A DNA stretch of 64,000 nucleotides. Origin: Periplaneta americana. Taxonomy: Eukaryota > Arthropoda > Insecta > Blattodea > Blattidae. The number at the start of each line of letters is the position of its first letter. Within the stretch, counting starts at the first letter, position 1. The DNA is taken from positions 138,731,204 to 138,795,203 of the forward strand of contig NC_091126.1 in the NCBI RefSeq assembly GCF_040183065.1, read 5' to 3'. The notes under the pieces were generated by a model that searched no databases, was not told where the DNA came from, and saw only the letters and a list, made by a program, of their open reading frames with translations. Made by a program: the position numbers and the translations under genes. Shown piece after piece: positions 9,255 to 20,759 of this stretch.

Positions 9255-10575
9255 CAGGGACATCATTTTATTTTTACTTCAATTTTTATTGTACCTGAGT
9301 TTTTGAATGTGATTCACTCCCACCCCTTCTACTAATGAAGTTCCAACTGTCCTCCAGACAGAACCAAGGCCGCATATAGTAAACAGCACTGAGTTAGTGA
9401 GTATAGTACGTTCCAGAAATATGTTCGCGTTTTCCAGTGACGAAAGAGCTTTCAATCTTCAATCATATTTTGGCACAGGTACTGTCCGTTTGCCTACGTC
9501 GCATCCCGACTTCCCCACCTGTTTCTGCACGTCCCTCTATAAAAGCTGGGCTGTCTTAGCTCTTTTCTGAAAATATTAATTTCTGTTAGGAATTGGACGT
9601 TTACGTAATATTATAAAACTTTTTAAAATAACTTAAATAAAAGGGCCTCGTTAAGTAATTAACTGTCACTTGATTTCCCCCCTTTCTACGATCCTGCGGC
9701 ATAACCACTTCGACGGACAGTAGATAGCATGTATGAGTAATTTTATCTGTGCGGGTCGGGCAGAAGTGAAGATTGAATTTACAGTACGTAAGGTACTCTT
9801 TTATAGAGTAGGTACAGAATTATTTCAACATGAGTTACTAGTACGAAGGACGAAACTGGTAATTGGAATTAGATGCAATAGTCTATAGTGCGATAATATG
9901 CACAAAAGAACTGAAGCCTGTATCGAAATGAACGGCCAACATTTTCAAATATGTGTTTAACCCAGATAAGACTGACGTCCTATATATAGGACACCGGACG
10001 TTTCACACAAATATGTTAATAACAATGACTATGACAGACTAAATATAAGAAAAAAAATTGGAGGCAATTTATAACACATAAGGATTATGGTATCATGATT
10101 GCCGACTATGAAAATCTTACACAGCAATGTTAAAAAAATAAAACGTTCCGTCCTATATATATATAGGACGTTAGTCTTATCTGGGTTAAATATCCATATT
10201 ATGATTATATTTCAATTTAACTTCATTCTCTAAATTGTACGCTATGTGCTGTAGACAGTATAATATACACTGCATAATGAATACGTTCGCATGGATAACT
10301 CAGTTCGTGAGTAAAAACACTTATTGTTAGTACAGTACTGCATTTTGATTAAACAAAAACCTAATGCAAATTATCGAACTCAAAATCGCGATATTTCCTA
10401 GTTTACGTAAATAGCTGAAGTACTTTTCTTCCCTCCAAACCCTGTTTGTTTGTGTTTTAGGCCAGTATCATCGAACTCCAGTCGTGGAAGTGGGTAGCGA
10501 ACGATGTTTTTAGTTCTCTAAAGGTATAGCCAGGTTAATATAAAAAATGTTAGTAAAAATAAAATGATGTCCCTG
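9255..10575. mobile_element. 1.3 kb TIR DNA element, non-autonomous
   Basis: The first 24 bases, beginning CAGGGACATCATTTTATTT, are repeated exactly in inverted orientation at the other end, and looser matches continue inward. Both sides abut TA. Flanks joined across the element match the uninterrupted R2 copy at 4325-4345, supporting a TA duplication and these exact ends. No transposase frame is recognised inside. A TATAAAAG lies at 9538-9545. A younger TTAA-type MITE sits inside at 9961-10185. TA duplication suggests the Tc1/mariner group, but the superfamily is not established. Confidence 0.8.
9961..10185. mobile_element. piggyBac-type MITE with TTAA duplication
   Basis: 225 bp with termini CCCAGATAAGACT.....AGTCTTATCTGGG, flanked on both sides by TTAA (9957-9960 and 10186-10189). 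TTAA duplication plus a 5' CCC is the signature of the piggyBac superfamily. The subterminal ends also contain self-complementary GTCCTATATATAGGAC hairpins. It has no coding capacity. A decayed piggyBac transposase is present at 30656-34324, but relatedness of the two was not shown. Confidence 0.85.
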
Positions 10576-10679
10576 TACGTACCCTTAATGTAGTCAGCCT
10601 GTGTGAGTTTGGGACTGTGCCTAGCATGAGAGTTTAGCGTAAAAAGTCGTGGTGCTGGTACATAGTGCCTCCTCCCGAA

Positions 10680-11940
10680 AGTCATACTACATTCCATATT
10701 TCGAAAGGTAATAATTTGATTATCCATGTTTATTGGACTGTTCTGTCTTGTTTCGATTACTACTACCGTACCAGAATATTAAATGCTCAATTTTTTAATA
10801 GAAATCACGTTAAGAATATGATGTTGATGGACCATTGCTCATATCTCAGAACATATTAATTTTAGGACCAATAATTTAGATTTTTCTTCTTGTTTTGATG
10901 AATACACTCATTTCTCAAAATATTGAATATTTTAACACCGTGTATATACAACTTAACAATACCGGTAGGCTATGTAACATTATATACAATGAAATATATA
11001 ACACAACACTACCAACAGAATTGTTTCTTTTTAATTCTACGAAAAATCATAATTGTGCAACTTTAAGTTACTATTTCTACATTCTATTGAAAAGTATCTT
11101 AGTTCACTGGTGCACTGAACTCCTCATTCGAATTCTGGTCCGTGTTTTATCCTAAGCAGGACTCTGCCTACAGAAGTACAAAGGCGTCTTCGAAATCATA
11201 GTAACTGCTACCGCCCCTCATCACATAGCCTATATATTAGATTGGTCATTCCAAAGTTATGAAATGGCAACATAAAATGAGAACAAACTCTAGTCTCCAC
11301 GGCCGAAAATACATTTTTGGTAATGACCGTTAGATGGAAGTAGAGTTGGTCCATGTAATTCCATAAGTTTATAACGCGGCTTCTTTTGCAGTTGCTAGTT
11401 GATAGCATAGTGAAATTGATAAAAAGTGGTTGCCTTGAAACACCATTAGTCTGATCAATCTGTTTTTTGTGATCAGGGCTATTGTCAATGTAGTTTTACT
11501 GTATAGATTGCCATACTGTTTCTGAGGAAACTAACAACAATATCAAGAAGCATTAGTGGCAGGTAGTGCAGAATGTATTCGTGTCATTGCTCACATATGC
11601 TTCTTTTTTTTGTCAAGCGCAACGTCAATCAACTACAAACGAGACAAAGCCGCGTTAATGTTCGTCTCGCCAGTCACCTTGTGCAAAAAGTGAGGACAAA
11701 TCTAAAAGTTTAGTCTAGACTGTTAAAAGTGCGGCGTCATAGAGACCTTTTCTTTTCCAGAGATGAAAACCAATACAACTTCTATTGTTATTTGTAAGCC
11801 ATCACTAAACAAGGACGTCTGAAGGTTAATGGAAAGAAATCACAACTCGGGTCAAGTCATTATAACAGCGGGCTAAGAACTCTTTACATTTATTTTAATG
11901 GTATAGCGGTGTAGTGTCACGAAATCAATACAACTTATGA
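10680..11940. other. No recognised gene
   Basis: AT-rich sequence with short frames lacking motifs. TAGATTGGTCATTCCAAAG at about 11238 resembles mariner-type ends, but no partner terminus was found. Nothing else is supported. Confidence 0.4.
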
Positions 11941-11997
11941 TTTTGTAGGTACTGAATATGCCGCGTGCTCGGCTGTAGGCCTCCCCATACCGACGCC

Positions 11998-12024
11998 AAA
12001 TATTCGCAGCTGCGGCGAATATTT
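11998..12024. repeat. Short perfect inverted repeat
   Basis: AAATATTCGC and GCGAATATTT are separated by 7 bases. It lies in an unusually GC-rich patch (11955-12180) upstream of the MADF-like exon and could belong to the same element. Confidence 0.55.
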
Positions 12025-12181
12025 CGCTTACTTAAATTCCCACCACCTCAGTGTATATTGCGGTATATGAGTGTGTCCATACCGGCGCGAAAGTATCGCC
12101 GGGCGTCTATGAAACTGCAGCATTGAAATTTGGAATCGCCAACTGCGAGTTTTTTTTTTTTTCGCTGCCGCCGCGAATTTT

Positions 12182-12320
12182 ATGATTGCGTCCTATGAGA
12201 AATAATTGATTGAAGTTGTAACGAAATATCCAGTTTTATACGATTTATTCCATGGAGATTACAAGTACGTAAGGAAAAAGACAATGTGGGATGCAACTCA
12301 ATTGGAATTAAAAGAACCTC
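12182..12320 (+). pseudogene. MADF-domain exon remnant
   Basis: A frame opens with ATG at 12182, meets one stop (TAA after YEK), then reads LIEVVTKYPVLYDLFHGDY and TMWDATQLELKEP. This is the N-terminal half of a MADF (Myb/SANT-like) DNA-binding domain. It ends at 12320 on a consensus splice donor, GTAAGT at 12321. MADF proteins accompany PIF/Harbinger transposons or act as host transcription factors. No second exon was found downstream, where a SINE lies at 12940. One in-frame stop and altered spacing indicate decay. Confidence 0.6.
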
Positions 12321-12324
12321 GTAA

Positions 12325-12935
12325 GTTATGCACATCTTTAACATTCTTAAGCGAAAAATTCTAGCCTATATACGGTTTATCTATAAGCAATACTTTCATA
12401 TTCGAAACTTTTCTGCATTTTTATCAGTCCTTCAGAATATCATAGCAATTTTAGTACAGAAATGTTGCTAGAGACACTATATGAAATTTATGTTATTTAA
12501 TATCATACTAAGTTTTAACAGTTCAAAGTTAATAATTTTTTTCCTTCAGTAAAGGTTTCCTTCTTAAAAGCAAATATAAGCCTATATTTTATAGCAATTT
12601 TTGTCAAAATTATACTCATCTATATCTTATTCCTATGTAATACTCTAGGAAGTTTTATATCAGCTATTATAAACATAAATAGGCATATTAATTGTTTCCA
12701 TTAACCCTTAAGAATTATCGCAGTACTTTGTAACATCAGTATTCGCATGTGGTGTTACTACAGCTCAATCAAGAATCAACGTATTGGATTTAATATTTTT
12801 TTTGTTATGCAATATTTGTCTACATATTGTTAAAATAATTGAATTCTAATTAATTTTCAAATTTTAAATATAATATTATAGGATTAATTAGCAAAAATCT
12901 ACACCTAGCAGACATTGCTCCATCCAGTCGTCTTT
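12325..12935. other. AT-rich interval, possible former intron
   Basis: Follows the MADF-like splice donor. A pyrimidine-rich TTCCTTCAG at about 12540 could be an acceptor, but the sequence after it does not resume a MADF domain. Confidence 0.35.
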
Positions 12936-12939
12936 TTTA

Positions 12940-13196
12940 TTTTATTTGGTTATTTAACGACGCTGTATCAACAACGAGGTTATTTAGCGTCGATAAGATT
13001 GATGATAGCGAGATGACATTTGGCGAGATGAGGCCGAGGATTCGCCATAGATTACTTGGCATTCACCTTACTGTTGGGGAAAACCTCGAAAAAAGAACAA
13101 CCAGGTAATCAACCCAAGCGGGAATAGAACCCACGCCAGAGCGCAACTTCAGTTCGGCAGGCAAGCGCCTTAACCGACTGAGCCACGTCGGGGCCT
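12940..13196 (-). mobile_element. SINE family S1 (tRNA-derived)
   Basis: On the minus strand: tRNA-like head with GTGGCTCAGTCGGTTAAGGC (A box) and a B-box-like GGGTTCTATTCCC, a middle part with GCCAAGTAATCTATGGCGAAT, and the tail GACGCTAAATAACC...GACAGCGTCGTTAAATAACC. The head has extra bases between the boxes as in class II (Leu/Ser) tRNAs. Full length about 255 bp. Confidence 0.85.
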
Positions 13197-13199
13197 AAA

Positions 13200-13785
13200 T
13201 CATCTTTGTTGCCCATGCACACTTAGAGAATACACATACATATAAACAGGATAATTTTATTAATTACACGCGAATATCACTAATGTCCCTACTTGCGAGA
13301 CAAACTTCAGACTCGGCAACATCTCTTCTCTTCTCTCTCTTGAAGGGCGCATAACACAATCGATGAATAATTAGAAAAGAGAGACGAAGTCGAATCTTTT
13401 CTGTTTACGAGATTCTGTTACGTGAATTGTATTATTTTTGAATGATCATACCTATACTGTATTTAGAACTGCAAATACTGTATAAATTTTACGATACTGG
13501 TTGCATTGAAAATGCATTTTAGTGAATGTAGCTATCATAGCGTACATTCAAGGGAGTAATAGTTTGCTAAAAAGTATAATGAAAGTTGGTATTTTTTTGT
13601 ATGTAATGATGAAAATTAAAAACATGAAAAATGTGTGATTGAGGGGGGGATTAGACGCATTACATTACATTATAATAGAAACAAGGACAATTAAAATAAT
13701 GTAATTGTTTCCAAATACGAAAGTATTGATTTTAAGACACGTTAGGAGTTCTTTGAACGTATTCTCATGAATTCCTAGAGAAATG
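13200..13785. other. No recognised gene
   Basis: AT-rich, with a pyrimidine-rich patch around 13320-13345. No coding or structural feature supported. Confidence 0.45.
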
Positions 13786-13788
13786 AAG

Positions 13789-14016
13789 GACTCAGAGCCA
13801 AAGGCGACTAACCCACAATTACAAAATGAGTAAATAAGGTTTGAAATTAAGAGGATCCTAACAAAAAATGATTGGTTTCACAAGTTATTTTAATTGGTCT
13901 ACATTGAATAAATATAAAAACATAGAATGAATCTATAAGAACAATGTATGATTTTGAAAAAAGGCTTAATAATGAACAGTACAAAATTGTGGGTTGGTTG
14001 CCTTTGACTCTAAGCC
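13789..14016. mobile_element. MITE with ~30-bp inverted ends
   Basis: CAAAGGCGACTAACCCACAA on the left matches the complement of TTGTGGGTTGGTTGCCTTTG on the right with few mismatches, about 165 bp apart. The interior is AT-rich and non-coding. The target duplication is unclear, so the superfamily is not assigned. Confidence 0.65.
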
Positions 14017-14019
14017 CAT

Positions 14020-14885
14020 CACATGCTAAATGGCCGAGAATCTTTCAATGTTATCTCTCTGAGAATGAATAAAAAATATTAATAAACTGTCTTTCATTTT
14101 CATTTCACTATTTTCATTTATTTATATGTGCTGGGGTGGTAATCCAGGTTATGATGGATTATCAGGATATTCGTTCTATAGATAATTTATATTTTCAGAT
14201 ACTTTTAATTGTTTGTTTCTGATGTACTTATTCTTCTTTCTATGTACACTCTACTTTCTCACCCACACATTTTTCTGTGTTCTCTTCTCCAGAGCTATCA
14301 GTTCTTTGACAACGTTTGCAACCGCAAGCACATTTAAGACTCTCTAAATACTTGGTATCATCGTCATTTTTATTCTTTTCTTCTAATATTTTAATTGAAT
14401 TCATTTTAATATTTTAATTACATTTATTTTTCACACTTGATCTCAAACATATGAAAGTAAGATTCCTAGCCTTTTAATAAGGGCCTAGTAATTAAATAAA
14501 TATTGCAGAACGGATTATTATACACTGAAAGGTAGAAACGATGTTTCAAATAGGCTACTTGATTGTTTATACATATATAACAGTTGCCAAAATAGATACA
14601 ATTTCAGTCAGTTATAAACAACTGTGACCATTCAAGGCTGCTTGACATTTGGGACTTCGGGGGTGATCAATCTCGGCGTCTCGAAACACTCACAAGCAGT
14701 CTTTACGTCATCGAAGCGACGTATAGAACATTGTCGTGCGGGTTTTCGGCTTTGCGGGCGCTGTTAGTCTTACTTTCTCGATCGTTATTCATTTCTAGTA
14801 AATTCCTATCTTTAATAATAATTATACCCTGCTAGATTTATTGTGAAGTATTTCAAGTTTATTCTGGCCTACATTTTATTACGCG
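14020..14885. other. No recognised gene
   Basis: AT-rich with a GC-richer patch at 14640-14780. No domain, RNA or repeat family recognised. Confidence 0.4.
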
Positions 14886-14891
14886 GCGAGG

Positions 14892-15152
14892 ATTTATTTT
14901 ATTTTATTGAGTTATTTTACGACGCTGTATCAACATCTAGGTTATTTAGCGTCTGAATGAAATGAAGGTAATAATACCAGTGAAATAAAACCGGGGTCCA
15001 GCACCGAAAGTTACCCAGCATTTGCTCGTATTGGGTTGATGGAAAACCCCGGAAAAAACCTCAACCAGGTAACTTGTCCCGACCGGGATTCGAACCCGGG
15101 CCACCTGGTTTCGCGGCCAGAAGCGCTGACCGTTACTCCACAGGTGTGGACC
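14892..15152 (-). mobile_element. SINE family S2 (tRNA-derived)
   Basis: Minus-strand copy of the SINE at 38161-38425. Head GTCCACACCTGTGGAGTAAC, B box GGGTTCGAATCCC, middle CAGGTTACCTGGTTGAGG, tail with GACGCTAAATAACC and GATACAGCGTCGTAAAATAA ending in an A-rich/ATTTT stretch. The tail is shared with family S1 although the heads differ. Confidence 0.87.
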
Positions 15153-15457
15153 GCGGGGAGGGAGGAAGGAAAGCTATTTTTACATGTAAATATGCCACAA
15201 GACATACTTAACGAACCATATTATTTGTGGCAACAGTACCTTGTACTCCTTCCAAGTCTATTTGATCAAAATTTATTTGAAGTCTGAATAGGAAAAAAGA
15301 AAATTCTAGCAATGCATGTGCAAGCATTTTAAATATTAATGAAAACTTAATAATGTTATTATTTTTTTAAGAAGTAAAGCAATATATTACAACTTCTTGT
15401 GCACACTTAAAGAGTAGAAAGAATATATACGCAAAAAAAAAGAAAATCATATATTAT

Positions 15458-16062
15458 TTTATGCTCGACCGTGCCGAAATGTAATAATTATACACCTGGT
15501 AGCAGCCCTTTAATGGACCTCATTAAAGTACACCTATTCATAAAAGTTCAGGTTTTCGATTATTCTCGGATATGCAATCGAAAAACAACTATCGAAAGGT
15601 CATGGAGGCTAGAAATCCGATACTGTCGCAGAAGGTTATGTTCTGTTACTATAATAATTAGCGGTAATTGTAAATAATATTCAAATAAATTCAATTTGTC
15701 ATCTCGTTTTTCAATGTCGAATTCAATTTCAAGGTTATATCAAGACTGTTTATCTTACTCTCTAGATGTATATCAAGGTCGTCGACATTCGTTTTCCGGA
15801 AAAAACCAATACTTTCGCGTCTGCACACATATCACAATTCATGACAGGCTATTGCACTAACATAACAATAACATCAATACTTACGAATAATTTCAAGTTA
15901 GAAATATGGTCCAGCATAAGAAGTCGTACGAAACTTGCTTATAATGGTAATTAAGACGCTCGTATGAAAATTATGAAACTCGCTTACGCTCGTATTATAA
16001 ACATCCTCGCGTCTTAATTACTACCATTATAGGCTCGTTGCATAATGTACTATTAGTATTAG
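15458..16062 (+). repeat. Left arm of a 2.28 kb inverted repeat
   Basis: Begins TTTTATGCTCGACC and is homologous through ~600 bp to the complement of 17085-17740 at roughly 85-90% identity by eye, with a ~45-bp gap. The arm itself contains an inverted GGTCCAGCATAAGAAG at 15910-15925 mirroring its own outer end, so a ~465-bp MITE may form its outer part. The inner part holds another palindrome, ATAATGGTAATTAAGACGC against GCGTCTTAATTACTACCATTAT. Confidence 0.8.
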
Positions 16063-17084
16063 ATCCTAAGCTATAACAAAATGCTTTAAATTATTTATAT
16101 TTTTGCAAATCTTGGATGGTTTAATAACAAACTCTCCTTTTAATAATTTTTTCTACGTCAAGAATTTCCGGATGCTTTCGCTGCTGCAATTCTCCTGCCG
16201 TAAGACTGACATTGCGGAAGACGCGTTTGCGTTCGCCTTCACTCTTACGATCCCGGTCAGGTCCCCGCGGAAGCATGCTCCCTGTTTATAGCTCCTTGAA
16301 TTTGAACCGAGGAACATCCTTTAAGAAACAGCGACTCTGACGTAAAAATGGAGGTGCTGAAAGGTACCTATATCAGGAGAGGCCGTAAAGGACAGAGTTT
16401 GTTTCGAAACTGAGTCTTCGTCCTATAGTGGTGTCGGGTCTCCAGACTGCTCCCTGTCCAATTCAATAACGAAAACGAAAAGAAATGCCCCAGTTTGGCT
16501 CAACGTTCGAGTACAATGAGGTTCCGGAAGATTGCGATGTGCCTTCTCACGCATTTACAAACCCTCACAGGCACCATGAAGACCGTCGTCTAATCAATAC
16601 CCTTTATTCTTTAACAATTTCTGGATACTCCAACACAAAATATTAATATATTTACACCGTTGTTGTTTTCTGCTGACGATAGCAAATATTAATCCAATGA
16701 GGTAGCTCAGTGGTAAAACACTGTACACGTACTTTGTACGTGCTTAGTTAAATTCCTGAGGTCGGCCAATCCGATTGGGGTTTTTGTCTGTGGGGTCACT
16801 AAGTCGTCTAGACCAGGCTGGGCGCAATATGTTTAGCAGGGGAAGTTTGGAGAGAAGGGATAGAGATACAAGTTGACTCGACTAGCAGAGGGAATAACGC
16901 AAGTGGTGGACAGGTGAATTAGAATCTTTCATCGTGTTCGTCTTTTCTGTTCCGGTGAATAGCGTCGTTTGTCATATTTTATTCTTTCAGAAAGAAATCC
17001 ACTCGAGGATAACATATTTAACACACGAAATATTCAATAAATGTAATGGATTATTAAGACCAAATATCAAAACTTTAATTAATT
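16063..17084. other. Interior of the inverted repeat
   Basis: About 1 kb between the arms. 16100-16680 is less AT-rich and contains only short frames. A SINE-like head lies at 16697-16800. No transposase is recognised. Confidence 0.5.
16697..16800 (+). mobile_element. Degenerate tRNA-derived SINE head
   Basis: GAGGTAGCTCAGTGGTAAA is a good A-box region of a tRNA. AGTTAAATTCCTGAGG stands where the B box belongs but is altered. The following GGCCAATCCGATTGGGG can form a stem. No tail found. Confidence 0.55.
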
Positions 17085-17740
17085 TAATTAATAGTATAAA
17101 AATAGTACATTATGCAACGAGCCTATAATGGTAGTAATTAAGACGCGAGTTTCATAATTTTCATACGAGCGTCTTAATTACCATTATAGACAAGTTTCAT
17201 ACGACTTTTTATGCTCGACCATATTTCTAACTTGAAATTATTCATAAGTATTCATGTTATTCTTATCTGACTGGGGAGCGGAACTGACCTTGTGCAATAT
17301 CTCGTAAATTGTGAGATGTGCGCAGACGCGAAAGTATTGATTTTTCCGAGAAAGAAATGTCATTGACCTTGATATAATCTAGAGAATAAAATAAAGATTA
17401 ATCTTGATATAACTTTGAAATTGATTTAGACAATGAAAAACGAGATGACAAATTGAATTTATTTGAATATTATTTACAGTTAACGCTAATTATTATAGTA
17501 ACAGAACATAACCTTCTGCGACAGTATTGAATTTTCAGCCCCCGTGACGTTTCGCTAGTTGTCTTTCGATTGCATATCCGATAATAATCGATACTTGCTC
17601 TCTCATATTGCTACAATGATGTTTTCTGATTGGTGGAACACCTGAACTTTAATATATAGGTATACTTTAATGAGGTCCATTAAAGGGCTGCTACCAGGTG
17701 TATAATTACTACATTTCGTCATGGTCGAGCATAAAAGAAA
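17085..17740 (-). repeat. Right arm of a 2.28 kb inverted repeat
   Basis: Inverted partner of 15458-16062. It ends GGTCGAGCATAAAAG, complementary to the left start, and carries its own internal TTTTATGCTCGACC at about 17209. It is longer than the left arm by an extra ~45 bp near 17590-17640. Confidence 0.8.
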
Positions 17741-17879
17741 TTCATAAACGGGCGTAATAAAACATTGTAAAAAATGACATGACAAAATAAATTGAAGTAA
17801 ACCTAGTGCCCTAGTGTCTTACTTATCTTCATTGATAATTTAGAATTCACATTGATTTTCAGAGAAGCCGATTAACACA

Positions 17880-18130
17880 TGAGGGGCTCACAACCAGAGT
17901 GGACCAAGTCTACCAGTGATCACTTTGTGGATTAATACAATCTCAGATGAAGAAAATTTAGATGTATTCATTGCCGTAACAAACAAAGTCCATAACTCAT
18001 TTGTTACTCCACAGAGGGCAGCATTTCCTATGGAAGGTGAAGGTTGCTAAGCGTAAGCCAGGAACTTTAAGACTCAATATCTCAGAACTATTCCAGATGG
18101 ACTTTGTCCACTCAGTTTGTGAACCCCTCA
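17880..18130. mobile_element. MITE with TGAGGGG termini
   Basis: TGAGGGGCTCACAACCAGAG at the left and the complement of CTCAGTTTGTGAACCCCTCA at the right form imperfect ~32-bp inverted ends over 251 bp. The outer TGAGGGG(C/T)TC resembles the MITE pair at 44996 and 54456, but the interior differs. Confidence 0.65.
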
Positions 18131-20495
18131 TATATACTTATATCAAGTTTCTATAATTATCAATCTCAATGACATAACAATCAAAATATACAATAAAACA
18201 AGTTACATACTATAACTGATTTAAATATATTTATATAACATTTATTTATGAATTTGTTACAAATACGAATGTTTCCGCCCTCTTGGGACATCATCAGGCG
18301 GTACATAACAATATCAAATGTTTTAAAATATCAAATGTAATATGTTGCATATGTTGTAAAAAATGTGTGCACAAATGCAATAAAGACTGGATATGATACT
18401 TTCAATCATGTTAAAAATTACTGTGTTATGTATAACAAAATTGTCGATAAAACATGATGAGTTAAAATAAGTTAAAATCCTATATGTTGTATTGGTGTAC
18501 ACAATTGAGACAAGGAAATCAAAAACTCCTGAAATCCAATAAACCAAATTTTGCAGGAGAGAGAAAAAACTGATTATTTCTCTTACTAAATTTAAATATC
18601 ATACATTTATCTATTAGTATTGTCTATAATTACATTCTTTATTAATTAAATACTTCAAAAGCTAAATTTTTACATTATCTTACGCTCCAATTTGAAATAA
18701 ACACTGCTGGAGTTAGTGGTTTTCTGAGTTCCACAGTGTATGAATTAAGAAAACTGAATAAATATGAGCCATGTGAAGAAAAAATATAGGTAGGTATATC
18801 ATAATTCCCTCATGAAACATTGGAATATACGAGAAAATGGAAGTTTATTATTAAGATTAACATTGCTACTTTTTTTTTTAATTTCAAATATATGAGACAG
18901 AAAATCACAAATTACCAAAGCACATCACGTACACAAATAAAACCACAAACAATATTAAAATGTTAACACAGTTCTCATTCATGTTAGAGATTCTGTTTTT
19001 TTCTCACACTCTCATATTCTTACTGTGCATCTAGATTCTAAATTATTACTTTCCGCAAACAGAGTTTGGTAATTCATCCTACTTTCTTCAGAAATAAACT
19101 GCATTAAATTTTGCAAATCCTTTTACTTTCTTGTTTCAATGGCAATGCTGAATTGTACTTTAGTTGACTGGGAAATGATGCACCTGTATTTGGTTTATGG
19201 AAGTTAATCGACTCGATATTGTGCCTTTAATAGTCTTACTGACATGAATTTCATAGATTTTTGTGACATTCTGAATAACATATCGTATCACTTTACTCAG
19301 CTGGTTGAGCGATAATCTTGCCACCTACCGGAAAATTAAGCTTGGAATGTAAAAACTCTCTTATTCCATGGAGTAAGTGGAGTTCTGGCATCCACGAGCT
19401 TTAAATCAGCCCCAGAATGCAGATGAATGTCGATATTAGTGTATTCTTGCCTTCCACGCATGCGGGACAAACTAAAAAGCATCATCCAGCCCATAACTCA
19501 ATTTTGTCAAAAATTGGAGTTAGTGGGTTTTGATTTCCCTGTCTCAAACAAATACCATAAATTATGGGTATTAATATCTGTACACGCGAACCCAACCTAT
19601 CATAGTACTGAATGTAAAGTTCAAATTTCAAACATGATCAAATATTGATATTATTGAAAAAAAGATTGGATGACAATGTTACTTGACTGGTAATCTTGTA
19701 AAAACCCTCATATCCTCGATTTTCGAGATCTGTGACAAATATATTTGATGTAAAAGTGTACGTTTCTAAAAAAAATCCCGTATAAACTCGTCAATGCCTT
19801 AATTAAAAGTCAAATAACGGATAGGGCGTTTTTTCTTTCTTCTTGTGTTGCCATCTGTTGTTTCGGTCAACAATTATCAATTACGCATTTCCTTTAATTC
19901 TTTGAGCTGTTCTTTCTAATGACACCGGTATGAGTTTCGTAAAACACGTAGTGACAGAATTATAGCAGTTTATAACCCCAGAATATTTCTGTAAAGAAAG
20001 CACTCGTATGTCTCGTCCTATCAGTATATCAACCCTGGCACCTTTCCTGCGGCGTAAGAGGGGAAGAGTATATCGTTGCACGCGAGCTGGACTGTTTATA
20101 TGCCGGGCGACTTACTCATAGCGAGCTGATGTTGACAGGTCTGCTCATAACCATTATGAACAGTGCTGCCTTCAGATGATCTCAGAAGAAAGACTCGTGC
20201 TATTCCTTTGTACGCAGTCATTTGTCGTTCATTCATACCATCATTTGTAAAGTTGTTATGCGTAACATTCAAAAAGTTGAATCTCCATACCCACTGGAAA
20301 TTTGACACTTACTTATATGAAGAATTTTACTCAGAATAATCCACACAATCATATCCTAGAATTACTATTGGTCCTTACTCACCTATGCAGTATACAGTAC
20401 CCAACAATCTTCAGATAATATACTGTACCGATACTCATACACATACAAATATTTGCAAAGTTGGAAGACTTTAATGCTGAAGTAACTCATTTATT
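18131..20495. other. Mostly unassigned AT-rich sequence
   Basis: CGCCTGATGATGTCCCAAG on the minus strand at 18270-18300 resembles the 3' coding end of Penelope-like elements. That is a weak clue only. The remaining sequence has short frames without recognisable domains. Confidence 0.35.
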
Positions 20496-20500
20496 AAAAG

Positions 20501-20755
20501 TAACAGATACCTTCTCGATCGGCTGAAATACTTGCCTGCCGATCTGAACTTGCGCTCGGGTGTGGGTTCGGTTCCCACTTGGGCTGATTACATGGTTGGG
20601 TTTTTTTCCGAGGTTTTCCCCAACCGTAAGTCGAATATCAGGTAATTTATTATTAATCCTCGGCATCATCTCGCCAAATACCATCTCACTATCACCAATC
20701 CCACCGACGCTAAATAACTTAGTAATTGATACAGCGTCGTTAAATAACCAACTAA
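20501..20755 (+). mobile_element. SINE family S1 (tRNA-derived)
   Basis: Contains CTTGCCTGCCGATCTGAA, B box GGGTTCGGTTCCC, then the S1 middle (TTTCCGAGGTTTTCCCCAAC) and the tail GACGCTAAATAACTTAG and GATACAGCGTCGTTAAATAA. The A-box end is partly eroded. Confidence 0.83.
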
Positions 20756-20759
20756 AAAT

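Noticed and set aside
9538..9545. TATAAAAG as a pol II promoter
   Set aside because: No initiator at the proper distance and no following gene. It lies inside a non-autonomous TIR element.
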